Assembly: GCF_902686445.1 (NCBI RefSeq)
Contig: NC_062220.1
Span: 98,084,143-98,148,142 of the forward strand
DNA length: 64,000 nucleotides
Source of the DNA: Sciurus carolinensis
Taxonomy: Eukaryota > Chordata > Mammalia > Rodentia > Sciuridae
Reading direction: 5' to 3'
Made by a program: the position numbers and the translations under genes. Shown piece by piece: positions 55,571 through 64,000 of this stretch. How positions within the stretch are numbered: position 1 is the first letter of the stretch; each line of letters opens with the position of its first letter. The notes beneath the pieces were generated by a model. The model did not search any database. It saw only the letters and a program-made list of their open reading frames with translations, and was not told the origin of the DNA.

Positions 55571-55685
55571 CTATAGGTGTGACTCTGCATCATATACAGC
55601 CAGAGGAATGAGAAGTTATGTGTATAATGTGTCAAAATGCATTCTACTGTTATGTATAACTAATTAAAACAAATTAATAAGAAAA
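55314..55685 (+). mobile_element. 5'-truncated L1 inserted into a SINE
   Basis: ORF2 tail 'atggaactagagaatatcat', 'ctgaatgttttctctgataa', then a G-rich 3'UTR with (TC)n(TA)n (55505-55565), ending in an A-rich tail. The 10-bp duplication 'aaagaattta' is at 55304-55313 and 55686-55695. Confidence 0.9.
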
Positions 55686-55695
55686 AAAGAATTTA

Positions 55696-55765
55696 AAGAG
55701 GCTGGGCATATAACTTAGTGATAAGAGTGCCCCTGGATTCAGTACTGCAACAAAACAAAACAAAT
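55696..55765 (+). mobile_element. B1-dID composite SINE, ID half
   Basis: 'gaggctgggcatataactta' and 'ccctggattcagtactgc' with an (AAAAC) tail. Continues 55186-55313. Confidence 0.8.
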
Positions 55766-56114
55766 GAGATCCCTCACGTGTGTACAGAATATATTCAAAC
55801 TCCAGCAAATTTAACCTCTATAATCATTCTTCCAGAAAAACTATATCAACCTTCTTTAGTAGGCAGATTTTACATTACTCCCTTTTTCTTTGAATTTTTA
55901 ATTCCATTCTGCTTTCCTCATACAATTTTATTGTAATGTCATACATGAATTAATTTTTGGTTCAGTCTTTTACTGATGAAGCTATCACACTTCCTGCCAT
56001 TAAAATGATTATTATGTTGAAAAATAGTGTTAAAATTTTCATCCAAATTAAAATATAATTTCAATTATCAGTAATAATCAATTAATTAAATGAAACAGAA
56101 TATTTCACACTTTG

Positions 56115-56205
56115 GTAAGTTTTTTGTTTTGTTTTGTTTGAGATGGAGTCTTACTACATTGTCCATACTGAACTCGGAATCCCAATCCTCCGGCCTCAGT
56201 CTCCG
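56115..56205 (-). mobile_element. B1-like SINE, antisense fragment
   Basis: 'tttgagatggagtcttacta' and 'cctccggcctcagtctcc'. Confidence 0.6.
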
Positions 56206-57084
56206 GACAAAGATAATTTTTAAACATGAGTACATTCTGCAACATTGTTTCATATGTCTATAGAAACTTATTACTGTTACATTGAGAGAGAGAACTTTGA
56301 TTTTAAAAGGCTTTATGACACTAATGTTGCGAATGGTGTCTTTTTTCTGTCTTTGTTCTTATACCTTTGGGCAATGTGCCATTAAGTTTAGAGAATGAGT
56401 GAAAGTTGAGTCTTTCTCTTGTAAAATAGAAGAAAAAGAAACCAGTAGGACACTGTAACCACAGTACATTCTTAGGCAGATCAGTTTTAGAAGTATAGAA
56501 GTTGAGGGTTTGAAAATGGAGTTCCTTAAAACTTTTCCAGCCTATTTATTCCTTGGAACATCTTCGAGTACCATTAGTAAGTTTGAAAACCTTAAGCCTG
56601 ATGTTAAAAAGAGTACTGGGTGGGAGACAAAATAAATCAGGGTTCTTTCACACGATAGCCGTAGAACTTTGGACATTTGTTTCATGCAAATCTGTTTCAA
56701 ACAATGAAGTGAATGTAAGGGGATTGGACTAAATTGTGAGACTTTGATAAGATTTTAATTTTTAAATTCCTTGGTTACTATTGGAAAATTTAAGTTATGC
56801 TCAGGACACAGGGATGAAATCCAGGAAAAAAAGGTGGAAAGGAAAAGATGAATAACATTTCTGCTATTACTGAGGAAATGACCAAGGAAAAGGAAGGTAT
56901 ATAGATCAAGAAATCCTTTTTAAAGTTAGTTTTTATTTGTGTTTGGGATGTTTTGGAGTTAGTCCCAGTTTCACATTATTTATATGACTTATAGGTAACT
57001 CAATCTCTTGAGCTTTAGTCCCTCAATCATTAAATGGGAATACCACCACCTACTTTATACTTGAGGTGATGATTCAAAGAGAGA
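56206..57084. other. Unassigned DNA with a possible MIR
   Basis: No gene. 56990-57080 ('gtaactcaatctcttgagctt', 'aaatgggaataccaccacct') looks like a MIR 3' half. Confidence 0.4.
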
Positions 57085-57990
57085 AACTAAGGCTTTTTTC
57101 ATTGTGCATATTGTTTTCAAGGTTTATGCATGTTATAGCATGAATCAAAAATGTATTCTTTTTCATTGCTGAAAAACATTGCATTATATGGATATGCCAC
57201 ATTTCATTTATCTGTTCATCATTTGATAGATATTTGGGTTATGTTCACATTTTGCCTATTACAATTTATGCTGCTATAAACATGTATGCACATGTTGTGT
57301 AGAAATATATTTTCAAAATATATTTCCCACCAGCAGTATTTCCATATGGTTAACAAAACTTGACTATTGTTGTAGTCATCCTGGTGTTTGAAATGCATCT
57401 CATTGTGGTTTTGATTTGAATTTCCCTAATGGCTATAGTCACTGTGCTGCATGTTGTACTTCTAGAACTTTTTTCATCTTGCATAACCCTTCAACCATTT
57501 TTTAATTGGTTTTAATTGAGTTATCTGTTGTTGAGGTGTATGAGTTCTTTATATATTCTGGGTACGTCATATATCAAATATATGATATATAATTTGCAAA
57601 TTTATGGTTTTTAATTTTCTTGATGGTGTCATTTCAAGAACAGGAAAAAAGATCTTTAATTCTGATGTAGTTCAATATATCTACTTTTCCTTTTGGCATT
57701 TCAGCTGAGGAGGTTTTGTGTAACTCAGGGTTGCAAAGAATTATTTCTAGGTTTACTTCTCTGAGTTGTATAATTTTAGCTCTTACATTTAGGTCTCTCA
57801 TCCATTTTTTAAAATATGGTATAAGGTTGGGGTCCAACTTCATTCTTTTGCTTGTGATATCTAGTTGTCCCAGCACCATTTGTTAAGACTATTCTTCCCC
57901 AGTGAATTGTTTCAGCACACTTGTTGAAAATCTACTCACCATAGATATAAGGATTTATTCATTCTTAAATGCTGATTCCAATACTCCTAT
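57085..57990 (-). mobile_element. Ancient L1M fragment, antisense
   Basis: 'tttttcattgctgaaaaaca', 'tttatctgttcatcatttga', 'cccagcaccatttgttaaga' and 'ttgttgaaaatctactcacc' are reverse ORF2 C-terminal words, decayed. Confidence 0.75.
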
Positions 57991-59050
57991 TGTAATGTTC
58001 TGTAAATAAGATTCATATTGCCAGTTAAAAATGTTCTGGTAGGAATTACTTTCTGTGACCTGTACCACCAACGGTATATTTAAAGATGTTAATGACTCTA
58101 CTTACAAGAAATTTTAAAATATAGATGAATTGTTCATGTTTGTTTATACTTTCTATTCAATTCTTAATTGATGTAATTAATAATTTAAAATATTCTTATT
58201 CTGTAGTTGAACTTACAAGTATTCCTGAATACCAATCTCCTAGAAATATGAAAATTCTTATAAAACTAAACATTAACAGAATATCCCAATAGCACATTCC
58301 TTTAACATTTTGACATACTTCAATGTGTGGATTTATCTCTACAACTAAGGCACAGTATCCTATACTTATACAATATGTACTTTTATTCTAGGGCATGTAT
58401 ACTAAGGTTTTGAACCAACAAATTCAGCACATAATCACGAAGTGACTCCACGATGGAAATAAAAAATAATTTTAACTCTGGTACCATCTCTCTTGGTAAT
58501 GGATGCCTATAGCATTGTGTGTGAAGGATTTTGAGGCTATATTTATGATAAGTGGGAAGTACTGCCATCCATGGAAGTGGATGGGGATGTGGGGTTATAC
58601 CAAAATATTTAGCAGTTTAATTTTGCTGTAATAAAATTGGGAAATCAGTGGCTTAAACATATTAACAATTCTCTCTTTGTTATTTAAGTTTTGGTGTGAG
58701 TCCATGATGTCCTGAGGGAGGCAGGTCCTTCTATTTTTCCTTCACACAGTCATTCTTAGCCTGTGTGTGTTCCTTTGCAGTCACATAATGGCTGCTCAAT
58801 CTCCGGTATTGCATTTGAATTTCAGATGTAAGGGTGAAGAGAAAAAGACACAGGTCAACTAAAATTGACCTTCCATTTTAAGCATTTCCAAAAACTTCAT
58901 TCAAGAATTTTCAGTTAGGATTTCATTGGTAGGAACTAGTCATCATGTTCCTCCACTGAACTGTGTAAAAGATGAGTATGGGGAGGCAAATCTATTTCTT
59001 CAGAGTTTTACTGTTGAAATTGAGTTCAAACTTCTAAAATAAATTTTATG
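57991..59050. other. Unassigned DNA
   Basis: No gene. 58620-58850 ('gctgtaataaaattgggaaat', 'cagtggcttaaacatatta') recalls an old mammalian interspersed repeat that I cannot name. Confidence 0.35.
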
Positions 59051-59054
59051 TTTG

Positions 59055-59245
59055 TCTTTGTCTGTTTTCTTATTACAACAGAATACCCAAGACTGGGTAA
59101 TTTATAAAGAATAGTAATTTCTCAGTTTATGGTTCTGAGGGTTGGTAAATCCAAAAGAATAGAACCAGCACCTGTTCATCATCTGGTGAGTGCTTTCTTG
59201 CTGTATCATAAGATGGAGGGCATCACAAAGGCAGAGCAAGCATGG
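59055..59245 (-). mobile_element. MaLR-type LTR fragment, antisense
   Basis: 'gactgggtaatttataaaga', 'ctcagtttatggttctgagg' are the MST/THE-like antisense end. Confidence 0.6.
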
Positions 59246-59311
59246 TAGTTTGGGTCTTTCCTTTCCTTTCCTTTTTCCTTCCTACCTTCTTTTCTCTCAC
59301 CCTCCCTTCCT

Positions 59312-59480
59312 GCACTGGTGATTGAACCATAGGTGCTTTACCACTTAGCTACGTTCCCCAGACCTTTTCATTTTTTTTACTTCAAGACAGGATATATCTG
59401 AGTTGCCTGAGCTGGCCTGAAACTTGTGATCCTCCTGCCTCAGATTCCCAAAATGCTCGGATTACAGGTATGTGCCACTG
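59312..59480 (-). mobile_element. B1-dID composite SINE, antisense
   Basis: After a CCTTTC-rich tract, 'ctggtgattgaaccataggt', 'accacttagctacgttcccc' and 'cctgcctcagattcccaaaa'. Confidence 0.85.
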
Positions 59481-59584
59481 AAAGCTAAACTTTCTTATTT
59501 TACTTCAGGAATATATGACCATAATTGTGTTCAATATAAAGCTCAGGAGCACTAACATCACCATGAAACAGCTTGTATTCTTAA

Positions 59585-59920
59585 AAGCATGGATTGGAAA
59601 CTGGACAGACCTTGGTTAGGATCTCAGATCCACACTTACCAGAAGTTTACTTTGGGCCAATCTCTCTATGTCTTACTCCCCTCATTTGTAAACTAGATAA
59701 TAATTTTTGCACCATGTAATTTATGTCTAAACTTGAAAATTTATGTCACTGAAAGGAGATTTATTATTGTACTTGAACAAGTGGCATAAACTAGGACCAA
59801 TCCAGGCAAATCCAAAAGTACTGTGTTCTTGTGAGGATTAAATGAGGAAATATAGCATTAGCACAGAGTCTGAAACATGGTAAGTGTTCAGTAAACATTA
59901 GCCAGTCTTAGTTTTAATTA
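59585..59920 (+). mobile_element. MIR SINE(s)
   Basis: 'ggacagaccttggttaggatctc', 'cttactcccctcatttgtaaa' and, after an interruption, 'gtgaggattaaatgaggaaa' and 'aagtgttcagtaaacatta' cover the whole MIR order. Confidence 0.7.
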
Positions 59921-60214
59921 CTAAATTGAAAAGTTCCATTGTCTCAGCATGATCTTCTTTTAATATCTGACATTCTTTCTAATCAGAGAGAATAGAGGGC
60001 TCACATGAAAGTTTAAAATCTTTTCAAGATTAAAGAAAACATTAATTGTAAGTCAAACAACCAACTCCTCTAAAGGAGGAACAATATTGACAGACATGCC
60101 AAAGTTCCTAGTTATAAGACTATGTAATCTTAGTGTGTGCCCTACATGTTTCTAACATTATGGACTGTTTGTACCATTAGAAGCATGGAGAGAAGAATCA
60201 TATTTTATGATTTA

Positions 60215-61025
60215 GTATAGCATTTGGTCTGAGGTCATTTACAGTCTTAAAACTTTGTGAGGACTGCAAAGAATTTTTGTGTATGAGTCATATCTATTGA
60301 TATTTACTATATTAGAATAAAATTGAGAATTTTAAAAGTATCCATTAATTAAAATAACAATGGCCACATCGCATTATAATTTAACACATTTAAATGAAAA
60401 CAAAATATTTAGATAAGAGGCTTGTTGTAACTGACACTAGATCCTCATATCTGCCTTTTTATGCTATTTGTTGCAATATGTGGTTTTGGTGGAAATACAT
60501 GAATAAGAAATGTTGTTGCAAAAGGGAGGAGTATTTTAATAGCTTTTCCAGATAATTATGGTTATTCTCTGATAACATACCAAAACAGCATGGTAGTTTC
60601 TTATAGGTTCCTTGCATAGTGGAATATGAAGTATCAATGAACTTTTTGTACTTTGCTACATTAAACCCCATGTCTATCTTGCACTCTCCATGAATCTTTT
60701 TACTCATTTTGTAACATCATCCATTGTTCATTTGGAAAATATTGATTCACTGACTTATGCAGATATTCCAAATGTTTATGCATTTCAGAAACTGAATAGG
60801 TTATAATATTCTAGAAAAATATGACGTCACAAGCACACATTCCATTAGCCATCAGAATGATGATGTCATCATGCATCATAATACCTTTGGAAAACTCCAC
60901 TATATATTTGTGAGAGAATGACAGTAAAAAAGAGAAACTATTTCTCTTTATTATAAAAATAGTTCTAATTATGCAGAGCCACTGAAAGGGTCTTAACTAC
61001 CAGACTATACTTTTCAGAATAGCTG
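60215..61025 (+). mobile_element. Fossil hAT-type DNA transposon (Charlie-like)
   Basis: 'gaggactgcaaagaatttttg', 'gagtcatatctattgatattt', 'gggaggagtattttaatagc', 'aaaactccactatatatttg' and the end 'cactgaaagggtc' follow a consensus I recall, at about 800 bp. No transposase frame exists. Confidence 0.5.
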
Positions 61026-61339
61026 ATATGGTATGACATGTCAGATAAAAGAAAGCAAAAAACTTACCATCTCCCTTAAAACAAAATAAAAAAAACAGGA
61101 GGTGACACACACAACTACATACAAGAAACACAAACAGCAAAATACAAAAATATATTCCCAGTGACAATTTCAAATCTTTTCATGCAGGCAAACAAGCTTA
61201 TAGAAACAACCAGCTTCTAATGTGAAGTGTTTCCATTTTTTAGAGTTTGAATCCTATTAATTAGTACTATTTTGAAGTACTTCTTTAGTGAGCTCAAAAT
61301 GCTCTTCACAGAACTCCCTTCCCAAGAAAGAAGATACAC

Positions 61340-61517
61340 ATTTGGGTGTGTGTGTGTGTGTGGGGGGGGTAATTAGGGACTGAACACAGGGCCTGGAACA
61401 TGCCAGGTAAGCACTGAGCTACAGTTTTTAAGATTTTATTTTGATACAGAGTCTGGCTAAGTTGCCCAGGCTGGTCCCAAATTTGTGACTCCTGCCTCAG
61501 GGATTACAGGCTGCCAG
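61340..61517 (-). mobile_element. (GT)n and antisense B1-dID composite SINE
   Basis: (TG)n with a G-run (61344-61368), then 'agggactgaacacagggcct', 'aggtaagcactgagctacag' and 'gttgcccaggctggtcccaa'. Confidence 0.83.
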
Positions 61518-62739
61518 TCCCCATGATAAAATCTTTGAAGAAACATGTGAGTTCCAGAATCACATTAAATACATTTTAGTACTGGAAACTACACACTTAT
61601 GGATCAAGTTTTTACTAGGTATAAATAGATGACACTCTTAAGTGAAGCTGGTTATGGATTTGGGGACCTGCTAGATAAACCTCTTGTGTTCTCTTTGTTT
61701 TGTTATTCTAGGCTTTAAAGAATAGGATGATGGGGCAGAGTGAGCTCATGTTTTGGAAAAACTCACTTGCTGACTAGTTTTTAGTAGGAGCATGGCTATA
61801 GGATGTTCATTTTGCAATACAGTCAAAAATTGGTTTAGACACCCCTTATTTTTCTATTCAGCTTCCCAGTATCTTTTTTTTTTTTTCCTGGTTGTACAGG
61901 TCCTACTGTGTGGCAGACCCAGCCTGCCATCTTAGGAAATACTGACTTGATTACCTACATTATTTTTCCTTTATCCTTTAGCAAACAAACACCCTTTGTA
62001 TTCTGTCCATGCAGTCCAATCTGGGATAAGGTGACGTCAAGTTGATTTAAAATTTTTCGTACCATGAATGATGGACAGTTACCAAGTGTTTAAGAACCAT
62101 AAACTTCCAAAGGGATGACTACCTGTAGTCTTGAACAGACTATTTAGCTTTCCGTACTAAAAGCCAATAAGCCATTTACATTTTAATCTAATTATCCTGA
62201 GTACCCAGCGTATAATTGAAGGGCAATCCTGCTAAAGGAAGAAATGCGATATGAGGTCACTACATGGTTATATTTGGAATCCCTACAGGTTTAAATACTA
62301 AGGTGAAAGGGGGTGAAGTACTAAGAGGTTGGCCCTCATTTGTACCAGATGTTTTTATTTCAAGGCCCTCGGTAAATTTGGGGGTTTTCAGTAGTCTCTT
62401 CTGCATTCTATTTATCCACCAGATTGACTTAGTTTTTTTTTTTTTTTTTTTTTTTAAAGTAAACTTTAGTGTTACCGAACCTCGAGGCTGTGATTCCTAA
62501 GAATTTTTAGGTTAAGATAGGTCGTGAAATTTGGGAGTACGCAAGAGTAGTTAACCTCTCTGCCTTCTTTTGTGGGTTGTCTTCTCTTTTCCTGCAGTTG
62601 TTCCTATCCCGGGACTTGGCAGACGGTAGAAAACGGGGTGACTGCCCGGCCCAGAAAGCCACTAACATTATTTCTCCCAGAGTTCAGGATATGCTTATTC
62701 CCTCCGTGACCTTTCACTCAACAGACAGGGGGTGAGGCG
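61518..62739. other. Unassigned DNA before the CpG island
   Basis: No gene or SINE was recognised, apart from a T-run at 62431-62456. GC content rises towards 62600. Confidence 0.4.
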
Positions 62740-63992
62740 TCTGCTGCTGAGAGTCAGGGCCCAGGCCGGCAATTCGCGCTGGACGCAATCAACAGGCACG
62801 ATGGGCGTGCCACCACTGGAAGAGCCTCAAGCGACAGCAGTGGGAGGAGCACGACTCCTCTCCTTTCTTTAACCCTTCTTCACACAAAGTCCCACCCTTA
62901 CCGGAAACAGAGGCTTTCGGCTTTACGCCACTTCCGGTGCGGACAGGCGGACCCTATAGCGGGAGCGAGTACGCCAGTGCGCGGCAACTTTGTTCCCGCC
63001 TCCCCTGCACTCACCGCCACTCACCTTCAGCTTTGTCGGAGCGTGACGTGCGTGCGCGCTCCCGGACTTGCGTCAGGGCTGAGGGGAAAAGCCGAAAGAG
63101 CAAGGCGAGAAGGAGGGGTTGTGGAGGTTAGGGCCCAACCACCAAGTCCCGTAGCCCTCCTCCTGACTAGGAACGGAGAGGGAAGGGGAGGAGCGAATCG
63201 GGGGTCGGCAGCCGCACACCCGGAGCCTCCTCGTGGAGTGGGGGGAGCGAAGGAAAGGGTCAGCTCCACCGCCTCTGTTGGCGGTGGCGAAGGAAGAAAG
63301 TCGGGGCCCGTACCCACCGCCACAGACTCAGAAACGCCCCCCCCACCCCCATCTCCCCGGAAACAACCCCCCGCCCAGCCCCACACACTTGCTGCCCCAA
63401 CCGTGAGCCGCAGCCCGGTCGCCCCCGCCTCGCCCCGCCCCGGCGCCCGTCCCCGCGGGCCGCAAGAGTGCGCGAGGCCTTAGGCCGGGACTTGTTGTCA
63501 GGCCCAGGCCACTTCCGAGGCGACCGCGGGGTGTCGCCGCCACCACAGGAGGACGACGTCGACGCGGAGGAGCAGGCGGCGGAGGCGTGTTGTTGTCTCG
63601 CCCACTCCCCTCCCCTGAACTCGCTCCCAACGTCAGGGCGCGATGGAGTGAAGCGGCGACGAAGGTGGTACTTCCGCGTTGCGCTCCGGGAGCCGAGACC
63701 GCGGCCGAGCCCGCTCCCCCACCCCCGGGGGCACTTGGAGGACTCCGGACTCCCCCGCGGGCCAGCGCCTGGCGCATTTGCTGTTTTTGCTGCCGAGGAT
63801 AGGACGACGAAGGCGATCGAGAGCTCTACCCTTCGGATTCCTGCTTCCCTCAGGCCCGGAGGCCGCTGCGTACCCCACTGTGACCTGGAGCCTAGGGACT
63901 CGAGTCCCGACCCGGATTATCGTGGCGCGTCTCCCTGCCTGCCCTGGTGCTCGGTGTCCCTCCGCCGCCGTTCCCGTTTCCGGAGGGGGGAG
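62740..63992 (+). promoter_or_regulatory. CpG-island promoter and 5'UTR
   Basis: From about 62740 CpG density is high and no SINEs occur. Motifs: ETS-type CCGGAA at 62901-62906 and CTTCCGG at 62931-62937, an NRF1-like 'gcgtgcgcgc' near 63050 beside 'tgacgt', and a GC box CCCCGCCCC at 63433-63441. There is no TATA. This is the pattern of a housekeeping-type TATA-less promoter. Direction is inferred as rightward because of the good ATG at 63993; a bidirectional promoter is possible. Long open frames on both strands are a product of GC richness. Confidence 0.8.
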
Positions 63993-64000
63993 ATGGCCAA
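63993..64000 (+). CDS. Possible start of a coding exon (leaves the window)
   Basis: ATG at 63993 has a purine (G) at -3 and G at +4, so a good Kozak context; the first codons are Met-Ala-(Asn/Lys). Only eight bases are visible, so the gene cannot be identified. An alternative is that this is still 5'UTR with an upstream ATG. Confidence 0.35.

Noticed and set aside
62977..63777. Open frames of 119-168 codons in the CpG island
   Set aside because: High GC content removes stop codons on both strands; Pro/Arg/Gly-rich low-complexity products without domains.

Overview
This window looks like nuclear DNA from a squirrel-family rodent (ground squirrel, marmot or tree squirrel). The main evidence is the dominant SINEs. 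There are tRNA-Ala-derived ID elements ending in 'gggttcaatccccagcacc', and composite SINEs joining a 7SL-derived B1-like monomer to an ID half (the B1-dID type known from sciurids and glirids). Both occur dozens of times, with rodent MaLR LTRs and several L1 generations. There is no prokaryotic operon, CRISPR array, true tRNA or rRNA gene. I see no intact multi-exon protein-coding gene. The only likely host-gene part is a CpG-island promoter/5'UTR at the right edge (about 62740-64000), apparently transcribed rightward, with a well-placed ATG at 63993 whose coding region leaves the window.

Layout. 1-9 kb: AT-rich unassigned DNA, two copies of one endogenous retroviral LTR family (2740, 6130), a broken processed kinase pseudogene (3945-4920), a 30-bp minisatellite (5031), another LTR (5640) and a processed NDUFV2 pseudogene (7047). 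9-17.8 kb: MaLR-type LTRs, a 5'-truncated L1 whose 3'UTR carries telomere-like hexamers, an older L1 and a dense SINE field. 17.9-25.7 kb: a structurally full-length antisense L1 (18922-25590) nested in an older antisense L1, with a resolvable 9-bp target-site duplication, a 9-unit tandem array in the 5'UTR and a YY1-type site at the 5' end. 25.7-27.2 kb: an MLT1-like LTR, then a BANF1 retrocopy with a 16-bp duplication and one nonsense codon. 28.2-29.2 kb: mostly non-repeat DNA with two convergent CTCF-like motifs and a perfect CRE. 30-45 kb: MER5A-like hAT element, MIRs, inverted SINE pairs, MaLR LTRs and an 89-bp local templated duplication at 35836. 45-49.4 kb: an ancient L1 shell filled with younger SINEs and one LTR. 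50-56 kb: fragments of endogenous retroviruses, one with a decayed tRNA-Lys primer-binding site, an L1 with a large (TA)n expansion, and an L1 inserted into a SINE. 56-62.7 kb: ancient repeats and unassigned intergenic or intronic DNA.

No genes here work together as a pathway. The story is retrotransposition: L1 machinery probably supplied the processed pseudogenes and SINEs, and several insertion orders can be read from duplications at their ends. I found no undescribed multi-gene system. The best candidates for novelty are the telomere-like hexamers in the young L1 3'UTR, the tandem monomers of its 5'UTR, and the templated insertion. Family names are from memory of consensus sequences and no database was searched; most repeat boundaries are good to about 5-20 bp.
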